A stretch of DNA of 64,000 nt from Marinobacter azerbaijanicus (GTDB lineage Bacteria > Pseudomonadota > Gammaproteobacteria > Pseudomonadales > Oleiphilaceae), in contig NZ_JASSVS010000001.1 of the NCBI RefSeq assembly GCF_030250645.1, positions 372,001-436,000 on the forward strand. Reading direction: 5' to 3'. The notes beneath the pieces were generated by a model. That model ran no database searches. It saw only the letters and a list, made by a program, of their open reading frames with translations, and was not told the DNA's origin. Of this stretch, positions 1 to 8,614 are shown piece by piece. The translations under genes were made by a program, and so were the position numbers. Positions within the stretch are counted from its first letter, which is position 1, and each line of letters starts with the position of its first letter.

Positions 1-253
1 GAAAGGCGAACACACCGACAATCAGCAGGGTCAGCTGGATACGGTTCTCGTCAGTGGGGTTTTCCAGCGCGGCAATAACGTATTCCATTGCAGCAGCCAT
101 GCCGGTGGAAGCGGCCGCATAGATAACGTTCCCCACCACTGCCAGGGAAAAGGCCAGCCAGAACGGTTTTACATACCCCAGCAGGCGCTTGTAGGTTGCC
201 CAGTTTGATGCCGGCTGCTTAACCGGCTCTGGCGTCGGGTTCGGCTCACTCAC
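1..253 (-). CDS. msbA: MsbA lipid A flippase, N-terminal fragment
   Basis: The first 84 codons of an ABC exporter are visible; the rest runs off the left edge. The start is a GTG at 253 whose GTGA overlaps the exbD stop, implying translational coupling. The N-terminus (MSEPNPTPEP, then ATYKRLLGYVKPFW) followed by a first membrane segment and the beginning of a second matches MsbA, the homodimeric inner-membrane flippase that moves lipid A-core to the periplasmic face. ATP-binding motifs lie outside the window, so the identity rests on the N-terminus and on the comEC-exbB-exbD-msbA order known from Pseudomonas relatives. Confidence 0.85.
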   Translation of the reverse strand, partial: MSEPNPTPEPVKQPASNWATYKRLLGYVKPFWLAFSLAVVGNVIYAAASTGMAAAMEYVIAALENPTDENRIQLTLLIVGVFAF

Positions 254-672
254 TGCCCTTGTGCCTCACGCTCGGTCGTGATGCTGAGTTTGGCAAAGCC
301 CAGACGGCCGGCAACGTCCATGGCCCGAACCACGAACTCATGGGGTGTACGGGCATCGGCAGTAATAATGAAGGGCAAGGTGGTATCGTCACCCGCAAGC
401 TCGCTTACGGCGCGCTCGAGTGTTTCCCGGCGGTTATTGACCAGCGTCCTGTCATTGAGGATGTACTGCCCTTCGGCATTGATGACAACGTCAATCAGCG
501 TCGCTTCAGACTCCGACCGCTCTCCGTTGGCTTCCGGTAGTTCGATATTGAGATGGCTTTCACGGGTAAACGTGGTGGAAACCATAAAGAATATCAGCAG
601 CAGGAAGACCACATCGATCAGCGGTGTCAGGTCAACCCCGACTTCCTGACTTCTCTGGCGCTTGAACTTCAC
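250..672 (-). CDS. exbD: ExbD/TolR-family biopolymer transport protein
   Basis: This 140-residue protein has a short basic N-terminus, one membrane helix (about residues 17-36) and a periplasmic domain, the ExbD/TolR plan. The functionally essential Asp in the helix is present (D20 in LTPLIDVVF). With ExbB it would form a proton-driven stator that energises an outer-membrane process. Start is GTG at 672, 5 bp after the exbB stop; its stop overlaps the msbA GTG. No TonB or TolA partner is encoded here, so whether it serves iron uptake, Tol function or lipid A export is open. Confidence 0.9.
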   Translation of the reverse strand: MKFKRQRSQEVGVDLTPLIDVVFLLLIFFMVSTTFTRESHLNIELPEANGERSESEATLIDVVINAEGQYILNDRTLVNNRRETLERAVSELAGDDTTLPFIITADARTPHEFVVRAMDVAGRLGFAKLSITTEREAQGQ

Positions 673-677
673 GGTGT

Positions 678-1304
678 TCAGGCTCCTTCCACGTCAATTT
701 CGCGGTCGCCATGCACTACCTCAACCAGTTTGATGGCTTCCTGCTCCATACCTACAACCAGCTCGTCAACGCGGCGGATAAAGTAGCGGTGACATATGAG
801 GGCCGGGATGGCTACGCTGAGGCCTGAGGCCGTAGTGATAAGGGCCTCGGAAATACCACCGGCGAGATTGCCGGCATCACCGACACCAGCGAGCTGGATT
901 TCGGCAAACACCTTGATCATGCCGATAACCGTGCCGAGCAGACCCAGCAACGGTGTAATGGTCGCAACGGTACCCAGCGGGTTAAGGAAGCGTTCCAGTT
1001 CATGAATGACCTGGCTGGCCTCGTGTTCAATACTTTCTTTCATGATCTCCCGACCATGCTTCGCATTCATCAGCCCGCCCGCAAGGATTCGGCCCAAAGG
1101 AGACGATGCCTGCAACGCCTTGAGCTTTCGCCCGTTAAGCTCTTTTTTCTTGATCCAGCGCCACAACTCATTGATGGTGTGTTGCGGCGTTACCCTGGAC
1201 GGCCTGAGTGTCCAGAAACGCTCGAGGATGATGGCAAGTGCAAGAATGGAACAGGCAAGAATCGGCACCATGAGGATGCCACCGGCTTTCAAGAGCTCGA
1301 ACAC
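678..1304 (-). CDS. exbB: ExbB/TolQ/MotA-family proton channel protein
   Basis: The 208-residue protein has an N-terminal membrane helix (about 8-28), a cytoplasmic stretch rich in charged residues, and two further helices, including the family signature around PLLGLLGTVIGMI. This is the MotA/TolQ/ExbB fold, the pentameric partner of ExbD. It is co-transcribed with exbD (5 bp apart) and follows comEC by 93 bp. The length is usual for the small ExbB/TolQ variants found next to msbA/lpxK. Confidence 0.9.
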   Translation of the reverse strand: MFELLKAGGILMVPILACSILALAIILERFWTLRPSRVTPQHTINELWRWIKKKELNGRKLKALQASSPLGRILAGGLMNAKHGREIMKESIEHEASQVIHELERFLNPLGTVATITPLLGLLGTVIGMIKVFAEIQLAGVGDAGNLAGGISEALITTASGLSVAIPALICHRYFIRRVDELVVGMEQEAIKLVEVVHGDREIDVEGA

Positions 1305-1397
1305 GCTTGGTCTCCCTGATTGTTAGCAAGCCGCGCTACTTTAGCATAGCTACCGGTGTAGGCCACACCCGCAATGTCACGGTTTTAAAAGGTCGAT

Positions 1398-3791
1398 TCA
1401 GCGGATTTCCGGTTTGCTTATCCAGAAAGGCGTTTCGGCCCTTGCCTCCTTTACCGACACTCCACCCTGCCGGAATATCATCTTCAGCGCGCCGGATGTG
1501 GCGGTGTTCAGCACCTGGCTGCCAGCAGACAGGTACCGGCCCACCACATCCGGATGGGGATGTCCGAAGCGGTGCCTGTAACCGGCACTGAACACGACAA
1601 GATCCGGCGCCATCTGCCCTACCCACTGTTCCGACGACGACGTTTTGCTGCCATGATGAGGCGCAAGGATCACACGGTAATGGGCTGGCGCCTGGCCGCG
1701 ATCCGCGATGAACAGACTTTCTGCCCGCCGGGTGATATCTCCAGGCAGCACCACCTCCACGCCCGTGAAGCCGGAGCGGACTGTCAGCACGCATGACGCG
1801 TCATTGCCCTCAACCTTGCCAGGACTGCGCCAGAATGACAGCTGCAGACTGCCCATGTCGTGAGCCTCGTGCCGGGTGCAGGGCTTCACTTTCGTGGCGG
1901 AACCTGCAGGCAACAGATCCGCCACCCGGCCAGGTTCACCAGCAACAACCTGCCCAACGTCGAGGCTGTCAAACAAAAGGGACAATCCGCCAGCATGGTC
2001 GCCATCGCCATGACTGATAACCAGAGTATTGATATGTCGGACACCCAGGTCTCTGAGGTTGGGCAGTAACACGGAATCCACTGCGGAATACACGCCCTCC
2101 AGCGCCGGGCCGGTGTCGTATACCAGTACCTGATCCTGATTCCGTACCATCACGGAAAGCCCCTGACCGACATCCCACACCCAGAGTTCCGGGTGATCCA
2201 CCGAGGTGTTCCGGGCGTCAGTTCGCGATCCGTTAACCAGAGTCACCGCCACCCACAATGCAACCACACAGGCCGTTACCTGACGAAAACCACGAAAGGG
2301 CACCAACAGAGCCACCAGGACCACAACAGATAACAGCACGAGTGCCGGCAGGCCAGGCACCGGCATGACAACGTCAATAGCGGCCAACCTGGACAGTCCC
2401 TGCCAGAGCACCCCGAATACTCCATCAAAAGCTGCAATAACAGGACCATCGGCTACCGGCGAGATCGCCATAGAAAGCGCCCCTGCCACCAGAACCGGCA
2501 TGACCACCAGGGACACCCAGGGTATGGCAAACAGGTTCGCCACAAAGCCAACAACCACCTGCGACTGCCCAAGAATCTCAAGGATGGGCCAGAGCGCGGC
2601 GAACACTGCAAGCTGCGCAAGCAGCAACCCCTGAAGCCACCCGGCCTGCCGCACACGAAGGCTAAACAGAAGCACAAGCACCGAGACCGCGCCGAATGAG
2701 AGCCAGAAGCCCTGGTCAAGAGGTGAAAAGGGATCACTTAGCAACACCAGGAAGAGCGCCCCCAGTAACCCGGTAAAGGGTCCGGTTTTCCGTGCCCCCA
2801 ACACAATCCACCCGGCGATGATCACCATGATCAGCGCGCGTCGTGTGGGCACGGAAAAACCGGCCGCAAGCGCATAGGCGAGACTGGCCGCAGACACACA
2901 GACAAATACCATCCCTCGCAGTCTCCCGGGAGATACGCGGCCCTGAGGCAGGCGAAGCAGTAATCGCCGGCAGACGAAGCCGGCACCAACCGCAACAAGG
3001 CCCAGGTGCAGCCCGGAAATGGCAACCAGATGAATCGTGCCGGTCGCCTTGAGAACCTCCCAGTGACCGGGCTCCATATGCCCACGGTAACCGATCATCA
3101 GGGATGTAATAAGCGGGAAGTACCGTGCGTCGGACAACCTTTCTGACGACTTGCTGACAAGACTGTGGCGCCATTGGTGGTAGCGGCAACGGAGCCTGCA
3201 CTCAATACTGTCGTCAGGGGCCAGATCACGGATGGTGCCGGTGGCACCGAACCCTTTTCGATACAACCAGGATTCGTAGCGAAAGCCCACCGGATTGACG
3301 GAGCCATGTGGTCGTTTGAGAACCACCTTGAGCCGGAGCCTTTGAGCAAGCCTGGTTGTCGCTTCATCCCCATACCAGGCGAGACGCAGCTTCCCTGGCA
3401 TACCAGGCAGTTTATGACGGTCGACATGCTCTGGCAGATGCCATTGCTCAACGCAGAGGGAAAAACGCACACTACTGAAACTGCCCGCGGAAGGGACATT
3501 ACAGAGGAAGCCGGAAACCTCCAGAACCTCCCCTTCCAGACTTGCCGGAAGCATGGTCTGGTGACGGATACCAGCCTGCCAAACCGCCCAGGACAGGCCG
3601 GCAAGTCCGCACGCCAGCAACACTGCCACGGCCCTGAGGGACGGGACAGTCGTTCTCACCAAGACCAGAAACGGGACCGCCATCGCGGAAATCACCCAGG
3701 GCAGAGGTGGCAAGACCGCAAGGCTATACAGTAAGATAACGCCGCAGGCGAAGCCCGCGAGGCCAACCCTGGCCACAAAACTTCCGGACAA
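1398..3791 (-). CDS. comEC: ComEC/Rec2 DNA internalisation channel protein
   Basis: This 797-residue polytopic membrane protein has, in order, N-terminal helices, a soluble ComEC N-terminal domain, a Competence-family membrane core (about 200-480, including the motif LVAISGLHLGL) and a C-terminal metallo-beta-lactamase-like domain with SHGDGDHAGG near residue 595. ComEC carries single-stranded DNA across the inner membrane during transformation; the C-terminal domain is thought to degrade one strand. Start is a TTG at 3791 preceded by a strong AAGGAGGA Shine-Dalgarno, which is why I accept it. It is divergent from the DUF2062 gene. Confidence 0.93.
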   Translation of the reverse strand: MSGSFVARVGLAGFACGVILLYSLAVLPPLPWVISAMAVPFLVLVRTTVPSLRAVAVLLACGLAGLSWAVWQAGIRHQTMLPASLEGEVLEVSGFLCNVPSAGSFSSVRFSLCVEQWHLPEHVDRHKLPGMPGKLRLAWYGDEATTRLAQRLRLKVVLKRPHGSVNPVGFRYESWLYRKGFGATGTIRDLAPDDSIECRLRCRYHQWRHSLVSKSSERLSDARYFPLITSLMIGYRGHMEPGHWEVLKATGTIHLVAISGLHLGLVAVGAGFVCRRLLLRLPQGRVSPGRLRGMVFVCVSAASLAYALAAGFSVPTRRALIMVIIAGWIVLGARKTGPFTGLLGALFLVLLSDPFSPLDQGFWLSFGAVSVLVLLFSLRVRQAGWLQGLLLAQLAVFAALWPILEILGQSQVVVGFVANLFAIPWVSLVVMPVLVAGALSMAISPVADGPVIAAFDGVFGVLWQGLSRLAAIDVVMPVPGLPALVLLSVVVLVALLVPFRGFRQVTACVVALWVAVTLVNGSRTDARNTSVDHPELWVWDVGQGLSVMVRNQDQVLVYDTGPALEGVYSAVDSVLLPNLRDLGVRHINTLVISHGDGDHAGGLSLLFDSLDVGQVVAGEPGRVADLLPAGSATKVKPCTRHEAHDMGSLQLSFWRSPGKVEGNDASCVLTVRSGFTGVEVVLPGDITRRAESLFIADRGQAPAHYRVILAPHHGSKTSSSEQWVGQMAPDLVVFSAGYRHRFGHPHPDVVGRYLSAGSQVLNTATSGALKMIFRQGGVSVKEARAETPFWISKPEIR

Positions 3792-3872
3792 TCCTTGTCC
3801 TCCTTATTTGTTGGTTCTCTCCGGGCACTGAAAACTCCCGGAACCATTGTCCTGAGCAGGCAGAACTTCCCG

Positions 3873-4448
3873 ATGCCAAAGAAGTTCATGAAACGATACC
3901 TACCATCGCCGGAAAAGGTGCGCGCAATCGAATCGCTGCACTTCCTTGGCGATATCCTTCATGAACCCAACCTGTGGCACATTAACCGGCACAGTGTTGC
4001 CCGCGCATTCCTTGTGGGGATTTTCCTTGCGTTCATCCCCATGCCCTTCCAGATGCTCGCCGCGGCCTTTATTGCGATCTGGTTTAACGCCAACCTGCCA
4101 CTGTCCGTCGTGCTGGTGTGGATCAGCAATCCGGTGACCATGCCGCCGGTGTTCTACTTCAACTACAAGATCGGAGCCTGGATCCTCGACCGGCCAGTGC
4201 TGAATTTCGAGTTCCAGCTGTCCTGGTCGTGGCTCAGCGGCCGCATTGTGGACATCGGTATTCCTCTGTATCTCGGATCGCTACTGGTGGCCACCCTGTC
4301 GGCGTGCCTGGCCTATCTCATCATCCAGTTTCTGTGGCGACGCAAGGTTCGCTCAGACTGGCAGGAACGCCGATCGGTCCGCATCCGCCACCGCCGGCTG
4401 GCCAGGCAGACCCGGCGGGAGCAGAAAAGCGACAGTCAGAGTTCCTGA
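3873..4448 (+). CDS. DUF2062 inner-membrane protein
   Basis: The 191-residue protein carries the DUF2062 domain: an N-terminal amphipathic part with HSVARAFLVGIFLAFIP, then ISNPVTMPPVFYFNYKIG and two or three membrane helices, ending in a very basic tail. Function is unknown. I start at the ATG at 3873 (MPKKFMKRYL) rather than the upstream in-frame ATG at 3795, because family members begin near this basic stretch. Its 3' end overlaps the convergent lolD gene by 13 bp. The same neighbours occur in Pseudomonas. Confidence 0.85.
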   Translation: MPKKFMKRYLPSPEKVRAIESLHFLGDILHEPNLWHINRHSVARAFLVGIFLAFIPMPFQMLAAAFIAIWFNANLPLSVVLVWISNPVTMPPVFYFNYKIGAWILDRPVLNFEFQLSWSWLSGRIVDIGIPLYLGSLLVATLSACLAYLIIQFLWRRKVRSDWQERRSVRIRHRRLARQTRREQKSDSQSS

Positions 4449-5146
4449 AACAGCTCGCCCTGCTCAAGCCGCAATACGCGCCCCAGGCTTTTGGCCATTT
4501 TCATATCATGGGTTACAAGAACAAAGGCAATACCAATCTGATCCCGCAGTGACTCAATAAGGTCACGAACACCCTCTCCTGTCTGCTCGTCCAGGTTGCC
4601 CGTGGGTTCATCCATCAGCACACATTCAGGCTCGTTCACCAGAGCGCGGGCAATGGCAACTCGTTGGCGCTCCCCGCCAGACAGTTCACCGGGCTTGTGG
4701 GCCAGGCGATGCCCCAGACCCACACGCTCGAGAATGGCGCTTGCTTTCTCGGAAGCCGGTTTTACCCCGAGACCTCCGAGGGCACAGGGCATCATGACGT
4801 TTTCCAACGCGGAAAATTCGGGGAGCAGGTGGTGAAACTGATAGACAAACCCCAGGTGGCGGTTCCGGAAACGGGCACGCCCGGCTTCACTCATGCGATG
4901 GATGTCCTGACCGCAGATATCAATATGTCCAGAGGATGGCTTGTCCAGCCCGCCAAGAAGATTCAGCAGGGTTGTCTTGCCAGCGCCACTGCTACCGACA
5001 ATACCAACGCTTTCCCCGGCGGATATCCGCAGCGAAATATCCGAGAAAATCGTGAGCTTTCCGGGGCCCTCATTGTAGGTGCGGGTGACCTTCTCACAGT
5101 CAATCACCAGTGGCCTGTTATCGTTCAGGGATGCTGAATCACTCAT
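4436..5146 (-). CDS. lolD: LolD, ATPase of the lipoprotein-releasing ABC transporter
   Basis: The 236-residue ABC ATPase has Walker [10 protein letters not shown] (51-59), signature LSGGERQR, and Walker [10 protein letters not shown], with the LolD/MacB-type Q-loop [10 protein letters not shown]. It powers extraction of outer-membrane lipoproteins from the inner membrane to LolA. I take the ATG at 5146 (MSDSASLN), which overlaps the end of the permease gene by 8 bp and suggests translational coupling; a start at 5182 would bury 12 codons in that gene. Confidence 0.93.
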   Translation of the reverse strand: MSDSASLNDNRPLVIDCEKVTRTYNEGPGKLTIFSDISLRISAGESVGIVGSSGAGKTTLLNLLGGLDKPSSGHIDICGQDIHRMSEAGRARFRNRHLGFVYQFHHLLPEFSALENVMMPCALGGLGVKPASEKASAILERVGLGHRLAHKPGELSGGERQRVAIARALVNEPECVLMDEPTGNLDEQTGEGVRDLIESLRDQIGIAFVLVTHDMKMAKSLGRVLRLEQGELFQEL

Positions 5147-6380
5147 AGCGCAAAGCCTCCGCCGGATCGACGCGTGATGCACGCCAGGCCGGATAAATCG
5201 TTGCCAGCAGGCTCAGGGCAAGGCCGGCTCCGCTGATAATCCACACGTCCTGCCACTGCAACTGGGACGGCAGGTAACTGATGAAGTACACATCCGCACT
5301 GAGGAACTGGTGCCCCATGAATTCTTCCAGCCAGGCGATAAACCCACTGATATTGTAGGCGCCAAACACGCCCAGGGCCGTCCCGACAATGGTCCCGGTG
5401 ATACCGATAACAGCCCCCTGGACAATAAAGATGCGCATGATCCGGCCAGGTGTGGCGCCCATGGTTCGCAGAATGGCAATGTCCGCGGTTTTGTCAGTGA
5501 CCACCATTACCAGGGTGGATACGATATTGAACGCGGCCACTGCAACAATAAACATCAGCAACAGGCCGATCATGGTCTTTTCCATGCGAATGGCCTGGAA
5601 CAGGTTACCGTGAGTACGGGTCCAGTCCGAAATATAGTGGCGACCACTGAGTCCTGTTGCTACATCCCGGGCCACCCTGGGAGCCTGGAAAAGATCATCC
5701 ACCAGCAGGCGCACACCTTCCGCCTTGCCTGCAGTTCGCATGAGCTTTGCCGCATCGTCCATATGTATCAGGGTATAGTTGCCATCAAGTTCCGCCCCGA
5801 CACTGAACACACCCTTCACCGTGAACCGCTTCAGCCGCGGCAGTACGCCAGCAGGCGTCACAGAGGCCTCAGGCAATACTACGGTAACCTTGTCACCAAT
5901 CTGGAGCCGTAGCGCGGATGCCATAAGTTTGCCGATGATCATCCCGAAGTCCCCTGACTTCAGATCATCCAGACTACCCTCGATCATGTGATCCTCGATA
6001 ATCGATACGCTTCGCTCCTGCTCCGGCAGGATGCCATTGAGCAGCACGCCGCGCACGTCTCCGCCGCCGGTCACCATGCCCTGTCCCTGGATGTAGGGCG
6101 CCGCAGCAATCACCGACGGATGCTGTTCGACCTGACGATCAACATCTTCCCAGTCCTGAAGCACACCGTCCGCCTCAATGGTGGCATGGGGCACCATGCC
6201 CAGGATTCGCTGCTTGAGTTCGCGGTCAAAGCCATTCATCACCGAAAGCACAATGATCAGAACCGCTACGCCGAGCATCAATCCAATCATGGAGGTGAGT
6301 GAAATAAACGAAATAAAGTGGTTACGTCGTTTGGCCGCGGTGTACCGCAGACCAACATACAATGATAAGGGTCTGAACAT
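5139..6380 (-). CDS. lolC: LolC/LolE-type lipoprotein-releasing permease
   Basis: This 413-residue protein has the LolCE plan: membrane helix 1 (about 22-48, after the conserved YTAAKRRNHFISFIS), a large periplasmic domain (about 50-265), and three C-terminal helices of FtsX type. With LolD it frees lipoproteins for outer-membrane sorting. Classic gamma loci have two permeases, lolC and lolE, flanking lolD. Here only one is present and the next gene on the other side of lolD is DUF2062, so it may act as a LolF-like homodimer. I cannot exclude a second permease elsewhere. Confidence 0.88.
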   Translation of the reverse strand: MFRPLSLYVGLRYTAAKRRNHFISFISLTSMIGLMLGVAVLIIVLSVMNGFDRELKQRILGMVPHATIEADGVLQDWEDVDRQVEQHPSVIAAAPYIQGQGMVTGGGDVRGVLLNGILPEQERSVSIIEDHMIEGSLDDLKSGDFGMIIGKLMASALRLQIGDKVTVVLPEASVTPAGVLPRLKRFTVKGVFSVGAELDGNYTLIHMDDAAKLMRTAGKAEGVRLLVDDLFQAPRVARDVATGLSGRHYISDWTRTHGNLFQAIRMEKTMIGLLLMFIVAVAAFNIVSTLVMVVTDKTADIAILRTMGATPGRIMRIFIVQGAVIGITGTIVGTALGVFGAYNISGFIAWLEEFMGHQFLSADVYFISYLPSQLQWQDVWIISGAGLALSLLATIYPAWRASRVDPAEALRYE

Positions 6381-6447
6381 TGGGAGGAGCCTGTCGCTAC
6401 CTTCTGGTCTGTCGAAATTCCTGCCCCGATACGGAGCGGCAGGAAGC

Positions 6448-6456
6448 TGCTAAACT
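6448..6456 (+). promoter_or_regulatory. Extended -10 promoter candidate for the PilZ gene
   Basis: TGCTAAACT is an extended -10 element, 39 bp before the PilZ start in the divergent lolC-PilZ spacer. I see no convincing -35. Confidence 0.4.
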
Positions 6457-6494
6457 GCTATCAGGAAACAATAATACCGCGTTCTGGAGCTCCG

Positions 6495-7082
6495 ATGGCT
6501 GCAACGACACCTCACAATAACCCGGCACATATTCCGTCTGACCGCAGAGACTATTTTCGCATCAGCGATCACATCGGCCTTGAGATTCGAAAGCTCGATT
6601 CCGATGACGCCAGCAGGGACAACCCCTTTAATGGCAGCCACATGGAAACTCTGCGCTCGGAGTACCGGCGCCTTGATCAGGACGTCCGGGCCCAACTGAC
6701 CACCCTGGCCGAACGGGACCGCCTGCTGACCTCACTGATCAAGTCGCTCAACGGGAAGCTGGATACGCTGGCGCGCATTATGGCCTTTGAGCAAAATCCG
6801 TTGCAACCTGAAGACTGGCAGGACGTCACCCTCAGCGAGGGCGGCCTGGCTTTCCATGCTGCAACCAACAGCTTCGTGGCAGATGAGATTCTGGCCCTGA
6901 GAATGACCCTGCCCCCGGAGCTGTACCAGCCCATTGCCATTGCCCGGGTCGTCAGCGTTGAGCCGGACGGAAGCGGAGGTGCCACTGTTCATACGGAATT
7001 CACCGACATCCATGACAGTGACCGCCAGCAGATCGCCCGCCATGTGATGCGGTGGCAGGTTCGGCAACGGCAAAAAGAATAA
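6495..7082 (+). CDS. PilZ-domain protein
   Basis: The 195-residue protein begins with RRDYFR (17-22), which fits the RxxxR arm of PilZ c-di-GMP receptors, then has a helical middle and, near residue 113, TLSEGGLAFHA, which corresponds to the D/NxSxxG motif. The first position there is Thr rather than Asp/Asn, so binding could be weak. It sits beside lolC in the same place as a PilZ gene of Pseudomonas. The spacer before it carries an extended -10 box. The target process cannot be read from sequence. Confidence 0.8.
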   Translation: MAATTPHNNPAHIPSDRRDYFRISDHIGLEIRKLDSDDASRDNPFNGSHMETLRSEYRRLDQDVRAQLTTLAERDRLLTSLIKSLNGKLDTLARIMAFEQNPLQPEDWQDVTLSEGGLAFHAATNSFVADEILALRMTLPPELYQPIAIARVVSVEPDGSGGATVHTEFTDIHDSDRQQIARHVMRWQVRQRQKE

Positions 7083-7116
7083 ACTGTCCACAAATCGCCG
7101 AATCCGGGCTGACTTT

Positions 7117-7125
7117 TGCTAGTCT
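7117..7125 (+). promoter_or_regulatory. Extended -10 candidate before the small exported protein
   Basis: TGCTAGTCT lies 50 bp before the ATG at 7175 and is followed by TTTATCGGATA. Almost the same string occurs upstream of the one-TM protein gene at 24665. No clear -35. Confidence 0.35.
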
Positions 7126-7174
7126 TTATCGGATATTACGTTTTATCAATGTGGTACTAGGGAGTAAGTCACTG

Positions 7175-7483
7175 ATGAAAAAATGCACAATGAGAGCAGT
7201 CTGTGCTTCCGCCGCCCTCGCCGCGCTGGCAATGGGGCCCTTCACCAGCACTGTCGCCGAGGAAGTCCGGGTGCCGGTCGCGGTGCACGCAGAGCGCAGC
7301 GCCCAGGAAAACCTGCCCCGCACCGGCATGACCCAGTCCAGCGTTCGCAATGGCTGGGGCGATCCCCGGGAAACCACGGGGCCGGTGGGTGAGCCGCCAA
7401 TCTCCCAGTGGCACTACGAGGATTTTGTCGTGTACTTCGAGGGTGACAGGGTCATTCACGCCGTGCTAAAACCCCAACGTTGA
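7175..7483 (+). CDS. Small exported protein of unknown function
   Basis: The 102-residue protein starts with MKKCTMRAVC and a hydrophobic segment ending near TSTVAEE, a typical Sec signal peptide with cleavage around residue 28. The mature part (about 75 residues) contains WGDPRE and PISQWHYEDFVVYFEGD, then ends IHAVLKPQR. The 'WGxP...W.Y....VYFE...V...VL' layout resembles small SmpA/OmlA-like periplasmic proteins, but I see no lipobox, so this is only a resemblance. I start at 7175 because upstream codons from 7052 overlap the PilZ gene and precede the promoter. Confidence 0.75.
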   Translation: MKKCTMRAVCASAALAALAMGPFTSTVAEEVRVPVAVHAERSAQENLPRTGMTQSSVRNGWGDPRETTGPVGEPPISQWHYEDFVVYFEGDRVIHAVLKPQR

Positions 7484-7561
7484 AAAATCATTCAATTATG
7501 TCCTGACTCAAACCCGCCTGTTCGTTAGAATATCGGCTTTTGCATTAAAGGTGTTCGCAAC

Positions 7562-8614
7562 TTGACTTCCAGACCTGTGATGCCCGCAGAGTGGGCAGCC
7601 CAAAGTGCCGTAATGCTGACCTGGCCCCACCCCGGGACCGACTGGAGCGACAGCCTCGCAGAGGTAGAGCCGGTGTTCATGGACATCGCCAGGGCCGTGC
7701 TTCGCTTCGAGCACGTCGTTCTGAGCTGTGAACACGTGTTTCGCGTGCAGGAACTGGAACGGGACCTTAACGCTTACGCCCGGGAACAAGAGCTTCCCGG
7801 CCGTGTTATCGCCGTACCCGCACCGGCCAACGACACCTGGGCCCGTGACCATGGACCCATCGCCATTTGCGGTGCGGATGGTCCGGAATTGCTGGACTTC
7901 CGATTCAACGCCTGGGGCGGCAAGTTTCCGTGGGAAAAGGATGATGCGCTGAACCGCCACCTGGCGAACTTTGGCAGTTTTGGCGCCACCCGGCTGGTTC
8001 CCGTGGAATTCGTGCTGGAAGGCGGCTCCATCGAGTCCGACGGTCAGGGGACCATACTGACCACCAGTGAATGCCTGCTAACGCCGTCCCGTAACCCCAC
8101 CATGGACCGTACCGCCATAGAACACCTGCTGGCTGAAACCCTGGGAACCGAGCGAATTCTCTGGCTCAACCACGGCTATCTTGCGGGTGATGACACGGAC
8201 AGCCACATCGATACCCTCGCCCGTTTCTGCGCGGTGGATCACATCTGTTACGTGGCCTGCCCGGATGTCGGCGATGAGCATTACAGCGCCCTGGCGGCCA
8301 TGGAAGAAGAGCTTCAACAGTTCCATCAGCCCAATGGCAAGCCCTACAGACTTACGCCACTACCCTGGCCCGACGCCATTTACGGCGACGATGGCGAACG
8401 CCTTCCAGCCACCTATGCCAACTTCCTCATCATCAATGGGGCTGTTCTGGTTCCGGTGTACGGTGTGCCCCAGGATGACGACGCCGTGAACATCCTGGCT
8501 GGAATTTTCCCCGACCGGGAAATCATCCCGGTTAACTGTCGCCCGCTAATCAGGCAACATGGCAGCCTTCATTGCGTCACCATGCAGATACCCGCAGGAG
8601 TTGTGCAGGTATGA
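7562..8614 (+). CDS. aguA: Agmatine deiminase
   Basis: The 350-residue protein belongs to the porphyromonas-type peptidylarginine deiminase/agmatine deiminase family. It shows MPAEWAAQSAVMLTWPHPGTDW at the start (quoted in two parts: residues 7-16 and 17-28), NDTWARDHGPI, the substrate loop FVLEGGSIESDG, and the catalytic Cys in SLHCVTMQ (C338). It hydrolyses agmatine to N-carbamoylputrescine and ammonia. The first codon is TTG at 7562; ATG at 7580 is the alternative. Its stop overlaps the start of aguB (ATGA), so the two pathway steps are coupled. Confidence 0.93.
   Translation: MTSRPVMPAEWAAQSAVMLTWPHPGTDWSDSLAEVEPVFMDIARAVLRFEHVVLSCEHVFRVQELERDLNAYAREQELPGRVIAVPAPANDTWARDHGPIAICGADGPELLDFRFNAWGGKFPWEKDDALNRHLANFGSFGATRLVPVEFVLEGGSIESDGQGTILTTSECLLTPSRNPTMDRTAIEHLLAETLGTERILWLNHGYLAGDDTDSHIDTLARFCAVDHICYVACPDVGDEHYSALAAMEEELQQFHQPNGKPYRLTPLPWPDAIYGDDGERLPATYANFLIINGAVLVPVYGVPQDDDAVNILAGIFPDREIIPVNCRPLIRQHGSLHCVTMQIPAGVVQV

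Noticed and set aside
3795-3872. Upstream extension of the DUF2062 gene
   Set aside because: It lies within the comEC/DUF2062 divergent leader, and the family N-terminus aligns with the ATG at 3873.
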